64,000 nucleotides of DNA from Galerina marginata (taxonomy: Eukaryota > Basidiomycota > Agaricomycetes > Agaricales > Galerinaceae). Below, one piece after another: positions 57,361 through 64,000 of this stretch. The position numbers and the translations under genes were made by a program. The notes below the pieces were generated by a model, which saw only the letters and a list, made by a program, of their open reading frames with translations, was not told the origin of the DNA and made no database searches. The stretch covers positions 3,348,001-3,412,000 of the forward strand of contig JAECYW010000006.1 in NCBI GenBank assembly GCA_023014335.1, given 5' to 3'. Position 1 is the first letter of the stretch. Each line of letters begins with the position of its first letter.

Positions 57361-59384
57361 GTAGTGATGTGCCGACTCCGGCCTCAGGCCCTAAGCCGAG
57401 CCCAGCCGGGCCCAAAAAGCCGGGCCAAGCCGGGCTTTTTCAGCAGGCTCATAGGGGCTTAGGGCCCAGCCTATGGTTTTCAAAAGCCTGAGCCATCAGC
57501 CTGAGCCCCGGCTTGTAGGTGGACTTCTGAGTTTAAATATTTAAGAACTGTACAGTTGAAAAAATAGAGTTCACCAGCCAACACAAAGTGTGTGAGTCGA
57601 TGCTAAAATTCCTATCAAAAAATCCCATATGCCTTCCTCGCCTATTCCAGATAAGCTTGTCCCTGCCCGCAAAAAGCGACTACCCGTGCCAACAGCTAAA
57701 GTCAAAGGTACGTGCCATTAAACTCAAAGTATGACATAAATTCTTTTCTCACTCTCTCCTGTGAAGATTCTGCCCAATCCGTTGACACCACTGTTCGCGG
57801 AAATCCGACAGCAAAGAGCACCACAGCAGTGACTGAGTCTGAGGCTGAATCCGAATCTGGGCAAAATACACAACCTGCCTCTCCTCCACTGTCCGATTTC
57901 AATAAGCGATCTCTTTCTGTTCACGACACTGACAAGGAGGATCCGTCCCCACAACAAGGTACTTCCATTTAATGTTTTTCTTTCTTCCTTCCTTGTTAAA
58001 CCATCTATGTCTCAAAGGGTCGTCGTCTAAGAGAGCTCGTGTAGAAGACTCGGATGACGACAATGCCCCTGGTCCTTCGAAAGAGCCCGAAACATTGACA
58101 CTGAAGCAACGGACTTGCGACATCGACAAGTTTTTTGAAAAACTGCACAAGGCGCCTGGCAACAGTAAACCCAAACGAGTGTGTAAATTTGGCAAGTATG
58201 TGATTCGCGTTAAAACCATTTGGTCGCTATATTTTTTTAATGGAATATGACCAGGAAAAAGCGGCTGATAGTCAACATTGTCTGTGAAAGCAGCACACTC
58301 CGTTGCCACATTGAATCACTCCATAAGGTTTGTCACTTCTTGATTAGATTATCAGTGTGTTTCCTGACTTTAAGGGTGATTAGGGAGCTTACAATGAATG
58401 GTGTTCAAAGAATAACTTTGAAACAAAGCTCCCAAAGGCCGTCCTGGCTCGAAAAAATCAACAAAAAGCCGAAGATTGTTCAAAACAGACGGCGCTCGAT
58501 CCACATCTGCAGGAGCGACCACAAAGAGAGCGGGTCATTGCATATTCAGATGCCCTTTTTTGGCAAGCCACAATTGAATGGCTTATTGCCACGGATCAGG
58601 TAAACGATTCCCGCATTTTGTTTTCTATTTATCTAATTGTGGGATGATTATCAGCCCATCCAAGCCCTTGATCACCCGAAGTTTAAGGAGATGATCAGCA
58701 TTGCGTCTCGAGCAACGGAGGGTGTTCTTATTCCCGATCGCAAGGCAACACAAAAGTATATAATCAGTTTATTCAAGAAAAATTTGACGGAGCTTCAAGC
58801 CACGCTGGGGGTAAGTTTCCCTTAGTTATCCTTTGTTCGTTTACCACCTAATGCTACACGCAGAGTGACAAAACTGGGTTGATCAGCATGACGTGTGACG
58901 CGTGGTCACACACCGACTTGTATTTCGCGGTCACTGGCCACTGGATTGAGACGGAGGCAGATGGCACCTGGAAACAAAAGAGTGCACTCTTAGGTTTCAC
59001 CCAAGTCAATTGCTCACATGACGGCGTTACACTTGGACGAGCCCTGTATAAGGTTGTCAAACAGTTGGATATTGGTCACAAGGTACGCAGTTGCAATCAA
59101 TTTTGGCTTGACGTTGAATGTACATTCTTCTAGGTTGGATGGATCACTTGCAACAACGCCACCAACAATCTCACCATGCTCCAAAATTTTGGGCAAAGGG
59201 TCAACAAATCATCAATGCGAAAGGACTGCGTTAAACAGTGGGAATGGGATGACTATCACATCCGGTAAGTTGATCCTCGGTTGATCCTTCCACCATATAT
59301 TATACATACTTATTTTTCGATGGTAGATGCCTTGCTCATGTCATCAACTTGGCGACCCAGGCCCTCCTTATAACGTACAGCCCC
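57361..59384 (+). mobile_element. hAT-family DNA transposon, left part, interrupted by a retrotransposon
   Basis: The probable left end starts TAGTGATGTGCCGACTCCGG near 57364, typical of hAT ends. It is followed by about 150 bp of GC-rich subterminal repeats built from GGCTT, GGGCC and AGCC blocks. The transposase gene starts at 57629. The element is cut at about 59384 by a Ty3/Gypsy LTR, and the right half lies beyond the window, if it survives. Confidence 0.7.
57629..59384 (+). pseudogene. hAT transposase, 5' part, split by LTR insertion
   Basis: The frame starts MPSSPIPDKLVPARKKRLPV and is joined through short introns. A Ser/Glu-rich N-terminal region leads to a BED-like zinc-finger part (TLRCHIESLHKGAYNEW). 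The RNase H-like core starts with ISMTCDAWSHTDLYFAVTGH and continues WIETEADGTWKQKSALLGF, GWITCNNATNNLTML and then CLAHVINLATQALLITYS, where the LTR begins. The DAW and CLAHVINLA motifs are hallmarks of fungal hAT transposases (the first catalytic Asp and the conserved H-x-x-N-L region). The last catalytic Glu and dimerisation domain are missing from the window. The intron with donor near 58199 and the exon just after it are uncertain. The gene is certainly interrupted. Confidence 0.85.
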
Positions 59385-59880
59385 TGTAAGGGGAACCTCG
59401 TTCCGAGCTTCCGCACTTACTTCCGCTCCGGCTCCCATTCCGAGCCCACTCTACATTCCGCCGCATCGACGCCCATAAAGTCACATGAATCTATCTTTTT
59501 ACCTTATACGGTAAAAAGATGGATTTGCACCATTCCGCCTACCATTCCGCTTCCGCTCCACGTTCCGCCGGAATAATGTCCGCGACCTTCCGCTTTCCGA
59601 GCTCCCTCACTGCACCCGGCCCTCGGAACGCATTATCTGCCATCAGACCATTTTATTTATTATTTTATTATTTACATCGTACCACATTTGGACTTAGCAC
59701 AGTATTTATACGGCTCACCTGCAGTGGGATCCCCATCCTTTCCTCTTTGGATCCCCTGCTAGGTGAGTTAGCTGTTAGTTTAATTACTTATTAATAAACT
59801 AAACCTTTGGATCCCCTGCTAGTCTCACTAACGTCGCCTGACTTCCAGTCTCCGGCGTTCCGACCGCGGTTGCCCTTACA
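59385..59880 (+). repeat. 5' LTR of a Ty3/Gypsy retrotransposon, 496 bp
   Basis: The LTR starts TGTAAGGGG and ends GCCCTTACA, so TG..CA ends sit within an 8-bp inverted repeat. It contains an AT-rich TATA-like region near 59651-59672 and a short direct repeat, CTTTGGATCCCCTGCTAG, at 59744-59761 and 59804-59821. The start falls exactly where the hAT transposase frame breaks. The 3' LTR is outside the window. Confidence 0.8.
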
Positions 59881-59921
59881 GTAGGAAAGGATCTCTCTAG
59901 AGAGCCGTCTCCGGAAAATTA

Positions 59922-61172
59922 GTGCCCACCATAGCGACTTACGGAGCGAACTACGATTCCTCCTTTAACTCTGCGACCACTAATTTCCGGACTCCCCTCT
60001 CTTCTCCGATGCCCGAACAACCTGCGGAACTTCTCAATGTCGATATGGCCGACACGGATCGTGTTTCCGCCCTCGAAACGGAATTAGCAGAACTTCGGAT
60101 TCAGGGAACCGAAAATCACAACCTCTTACAACAAATCGCTCAACACCTCAACCTCCTCCCTGCACAACCCATCCGAAATATCCCTTCACCCGCTCCCTCA
60201 CGCATCATCTCCGAACATGTTTCCGAGCGTCCCCGGAAAAAAACTTCTATCCGCCCTTCGCCCCCACCAGACTTTAACGGAGATCGAGCCAAGGGAAAAG
60301 CCTTCCTCACCTCTTGCAGGGCGTACATCCGCCTTGTCCCGGAGGCATTCGATGACGAGTCTCAGCAGATAGTCTGGGCAATGACGTTCATGAAATCTGG
60401 GAGAGCTTCCAGCTGGGCACAGCGGATGTTTGCGATGGAAGATGCGGAAGGACTCCCATTCTCGGATTGGTTTGACTTTGAACAGGAGTTCCGAAAATTG
60501 TTCACCCCGGCTAATGCGGCAGCAGTGGCCATTAACAAACTTGAAGGCTCATCGTACTTCCAACGTAGTCGTTCCGTGGATGACTACCTCGATGAATTCC
60601 GAGACTTAGTATCCGACTCCGGCTACACCGATCCCCGGAACATTATCGTCAAGTTCCGACGAGGACTGGATCGCCGGATTGGCCAAGCAATTGCCGGAAT
60701 GACCCAAGGACGACCCTCGGACGTAGATTTGGATGCTTGGTACACTCTGGCTGTCCAAATTGACCAAAACCGAGCAGCTGATGAGGCGTTCCTCTCCTCA
60801 TACCGGACCACCTCGACCCCAATTTCTCCCGGGCCTCAATCCACTACACGCGGGAGTATGTTACCTGTCCCTAAAGCCCCCGCAGTACCTTTCCGGTATG
60901 CGCACGCAACTCCGTCACCCGGGAATCCCATCCCGATGGACATTGACGCTGCCCGGAAAAAGGGTGCACTTCCCCAAAACTGCCGAAGGTGTGGAGAACT
61001 CGGACATTGGGCCAATGACTGCCCTCACCGCTACGATGTCCGGCACATGTCCACAGACGAAGTCCAAAGTGTTCTGGAAGACATGCTAGCAAGGCTAGAT
61101 GTTGTTTCGGAAGAACCTGCGGAAGAATTTACCCCCGTTCCGACGGAGGATTTTGTACCCCGCAACGAGTGA
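59922..61172 (+). CDS. Gag, 416 aa
   Basis: One open frame from an ATG 41 bases after the LTR. The protein has an N-terminal coiled-coil stretch (VSALETELAELRIQ), the retrotransposon Gag core (WAMTFMKSGRASSWAQRMF, FRDLVSDSGYTD, FRRGLDRRIGQAIAGM) and a CCHC zinc knuckle (CRRCGELGHWANDCPHR) near residues 358-374. It should form the virus-like particle and bind element RNA. Its stop codon TGA at 61170-61172 overlaps the next frame, which suggests pol is reached by a -1 shift or separate start. Confidence 0.9.
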   Translation: MPTIATYGANYDSSFNSATTNFRTPLSSPMPEQPAELLNVDMADTDRVSALETELAELRIQGTENHNLLQQIAQHLNLLPAQPIRNIPSPAPSRIISEHVSERPRKKTSIRPSPPPDFNGDRAKGKAFLTSCRAYIRLVPEAFDDESQQIVWAMTFMKSGRASSWAQRMFAMEDAEGLPFSDWFDFEQEFRKLFTPANAAAVAINKLEGSSYFQRSRSVDDYLDEFRDLVSDSGYTDPRNIIVKFRRGLDRRIGQAIAGMTQGRPSDVDLDAWYTLAVQIDQNRAADEAFLSSYRTTSTPISPGPQSTTRGSMLPVPKAPAVPFRYAHATPSPGNPIPMDIDAARKKGALPQNCRRCGELGHWANDCPHRYDVRHMSTDEVQSVLEDMLARLDVVSEEPAEEFTPVPTEDFVPRNE

Positions 61173-64000
61173 TTAGTACGCCCCCGTTGCCTAATAAAAA
61201 TCGTTTTGCCACTCTTGAAGTAGAAACCACCACTGAAGAAAGCGAAAACGATGAAGCCGTACAAAATTCAACCGCAGTTTCCGAAGATGTTCCGGAAAAT
61301 TCAGCTACAGTTCCCGAGAATGTTCCGAAAAACTCCTCGAAACCCCGAAGGCCAAAATGGGAGAAACAGATGCATCCCAAGCTTGTTATAAATTCCATGT
61401 CCCCGGGACCAACTTCGCTTGTCCTCCCCATACGTCTGAAGACCACGGACACAATGGTGGAAGCCGGAACTAATGCCCTGGAGACACAGGAGCAACCGGG
61501 GATTTCATTGACGAGGACTATGTTAAGGAATTGGGACTTCCGACCCGGAATCTGTCTCAACCTGTTCAGGTGTTCAACGTAGATGGAACTCTAAATGAGG
61601 CCGGTCTAATTTCGAAGGTGGTGGACATCATTATGACCTACGAAAACCACTCGGAACGCATCCTCCTTGCGGTCACTAAACTAGGGAAGCAAAAGGTGAT
61701 CCTCGGGTACACATGGTTCAAGAAGCATAACCCGGATATTGACTTTACCACCGGAACAGTCAAAATGACAAAGTGCTCACCCCGGTGTTGCAATGGTTGT
61801 CGGACCGAACTCCGCGAGGAACGTCGAATTCGGAAGGCTGAAATCCGTCTTCTCCATGCCTGCCGAGCCGGGGAACTCCCGGATCTTGTCGATGACTATG
61901 ATGACGATGACGAGGATGAAGACGAGCCGCCTTCCGCAGTTCCAACGGAAGATTGTCTGGAAGATGGAGATCGCATTTTCGCAACCGGACTCATGCCGGA
62001 AGCGGAAGAAATCCGTGCTAGTTCCACCATCTCCCAACGTCTAGCGGAAGCTTTCAAACGCAATTCGGAACCCTCGGACTTCGACCAGCACGTCCCGGAG
62101 CATCTCAGGGATTTCCACTCCGTCTTCTCTAAGGAGTCCTTTGACAACCTACCGGATCCGAAACCATGGGACCATGCAATTGAACTTGTTGCGGAAGCAA
62201 ACCCCCGGAGCTGCAAGGTCTATCCGTTGGCAGTCAATGAACAAAAGGAACTCGATGCATTCATTAAGGAGAACCTTGATTCTGGACGGATCCGCCCTTC
62301 CAAATCCCCGATGGCCTCCCCGGTTTTCTTCATTAAGAAGAAGGATGGTTCTCTCCGACTGGTCCAGGACTACCGAGCGCTAAACGCAATGACCGTGAAG
62401 AACAAGTACCCGCTTCCGCTTATTTCCGAGTTAATCAATAAACTCCGAGGAGCAAAATACTTCACTAAATTGGATGTCCGTTGGGGTTTTAACAACGTCC
62501 GGATGAAGGAAGGAGACGAATGGAAAGCCGCGTTCCGGACCAACCGCAGACTATTTGAACCCCTGGTCATGTTTTTCGGACTCACCAACAGCCCGGCTAC
62601 CTTCCAAACCATGATGAATGACATCTTTGAAGACCTCATCTCGGAAGGAGTTGTTGTGGTCTACTTGGACAACATCCTGATCTTCACGGAAACCATCGAG
62701 GAACATCGGAATGTCACCCGGAGGGTACTGGAACTTTTGGAAAAGCATAAGTTATACCTCCGGCCGGACAAATGCGAATTTGAACGGACCACAGTCGAAT
62801 ATCTCGGAGTGATCATCTCGCACAACACTGTTGGAATGGACCCGGTCAAAATCGCTGGAGTTGCGGAATGGCCGGAACCATCTAATAAAAAGGAAGTACA
62901 ATCCTTTTTGGGCTTTACCAACTTCTACCGAAGGTTCATCCGAGATTTTTCGGAACATGCGCGACCGCTCTTTGACCTTACCCGGAATGATACCAAATGG
63001 CATTGGGGCTCGGATGAACAAGCTGCCTTTGACAAGCTCAAACAGTCTATTACCTCCGCCCCGGTCTTACTTTCCCCGGATTCCACCCGCGCTTTCCGAG
63101 TAGAGGCAGACAGTTCCGACTTTGCAACCGGAGCGGTATTGTCGCAGATCTCCCCGGAAGATGACAAATGGCATCCTGTCGCATTCTACTCCAAGTCCTT
63201 GTCCTCGGTTGAACGGAATTATGAAATCCACGACAAGGAAATGTTGGCCATTATCCGCTCCCTGCAGGAGTGGAGGCATTTCCTTGAGGGTGCGGAACAC
63301 CAATTTGAGGTCTGGACGGATCACAAGAACCTGGAATATTTTATGACAGCCAAGCAGCTCAACCGGAGGCAAGCACGATGGTCACTTGTACTTGCCCGGT
63401 TTGACTTCCTTATGCGCCATAAACCCGGACGGACAATGGGAAAACCGGACGCACTGTCCCGACGTTCCGATCATGGAACGGGTTCCGAAGATAATTCCAA
63501 CATCACGCTCCTGACTCCGAAGTTCTTTGCAGTCCGTGCAATGGAAGTTGTGGAAGTAGTCGGGGCCGAGGTCGACATTCTCCGAGACATCCGCAAGGGC
63601 GTTAAAGACCCAGTCCAGGAGGAACCCGTTGCTAAAGCCATCCAAGAACTTCGGAAATCGTCTAACCGCTCACTCCGTTCTGGAGAGTGGTCCGAACGTG
63701 ACAATCTCTTATATTTCCGAGGACGGATTTATGTACCCCCGACTTCCGATCTCCGCCGGAGAATAGTTTCACTCTGCCATGACACTCGGATTGCTGGACA
63801 TGCAGGACGGTTTAAAACCTTGGAACTAGTCTCCCGGAATTATTGGTGGCCCAATATGTCACGCTATGTTGGACGGTACGTCTCTACTTGTGATATGTGC
63901 CTCCGAACCAAAGCCCAACGCCGCCTTCCATCTGGAGAGCTTGTTCCGCTCCCAATCCCGGAAGAACGGTGGCACACCATCAGCGTAGATTTCATTGTGG
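61169..64000 (+). pseudogene. Pol polyprotein (PR-RT-RH-IN), defective copy, runs off the window
   Basis: A first frame (61169-61582) covers a Glu-rich spacer up to the protease. The protease active site [10 protein letters not shown] lies in a different frame that opens only after a TAA at 61471-61473, so a one-base loss (or equivalent) at about 61474-61483 breaks the protease. From there the frame is open to the window end. RT motifs: [44 protein letters not shown] and YLDN at 62662-62673, where the family has YxDD, so the second catalytic Asp is Asn. RNase H ([15 protein letters not shown]) and integrase (HHCC finger with TCDMC, then the DDE core start SVDFIV) follow. The copy should be inactive on its own. 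Confidence 0.85.

Larger units (their letters stand above)
59385..64000 (+). mobile_element. Ty3/Gypsy LTR retrotransposon, truncated by window end
   Basis: Order: LTR, gag, protease, reverse transcriptase, RNase H, integrase. Integrase after RNase H defines Ty3/Gypsy. Gag ends with a CCHC zinc knuckle. The element has inserted in plus orientation into a hAT transposon. The base right after the LTR is not a standard TGG primer site (GTAGGAAAGG follows), so tRNA priming is not obvious. Confidence 0.9.

Noticed and set aside
1..64000. CRISPR arrays, operons, prophage
   Set aside because: The window is eukaryotic; the only regular array (51640-53638) has splice signals and no spacer diversity of CRISPR type.

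Overview
The window is nuclear DNA of a mushroom-forming basidiomycete (Agaricomycetes, probably Agaricales). The evidence is the gene set (two class I hydrophobins, a DUF6533 membrane protein, two DUF6535 proteins, F-box/LRR proteins, a tectonin lectin, a GH11 xylanase with a CBM1 tail) and the gene style: dense spliceosomal introns, mostly 50-65 bp, and many very small exons. No organism name can be read from the sequence. Exon models below were made by hand from GT..AG signals, reading phase and family motifs. Lengths are given where phases close across the whole gene.

Layout. 1-9 kb is gene-poor: an unknown 175-aa protein, a foldback repeat, two copies of a dispersed repeat, a frameshifted tectonin and a small secreted protein. 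9-19 kb holds an ABC1-type mitochondrial kinase, a DUF6533 protein, a MYND zinc-finger protein, an F-box protein and a salicylate-hydroxylase-like monooxygenase. 19-25 kb has two tandem DUF6535 paralogs, the second split by a 639-bp transposon-like insert. 25-34 kb has a CNNM/Mam3-type transporter, a divergent hydrophobin pair and a finely split secreted HNH-like nuclease. 35-43 kb has two paralogous secreted FAD oxidoreductases around an F-box/LRR fragment, then the xylanase. 44-50 kb has GPI1 (GPI anchor synthesis) divergent from a Rho4-type GTPase across about 84 bp, and a G-domain GTPase divergent from a second one.

From about 51.4 kb the DNA becomes AT-rich and repetitive. Inside the second G-domain gene lies the most striking object in the window: about 30 consecutive intron-like units (mostly 63-66 bp), each starting GT and ending AG, separated by exactly one codon. 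Further right are a 602-bp hAT-type MITE with a clear 8-bp target duplication, a hAT transposase gene, and, inserted in that gene, a Ty3/Gypsy retrotransposon that runs off the window end with a protease frameshift and a mutated reverse-transcriptase motif.

A theme runs through the window: microexons. Exons of 9 to 27 nt are needed to rebuild the MYND, monooxygenase, HNH-like, FAD oxidoreductase and G-domain genes. This makes the one-codon exon array easier to take seriously, though only RNA data can show whether it is spliced as drawn.
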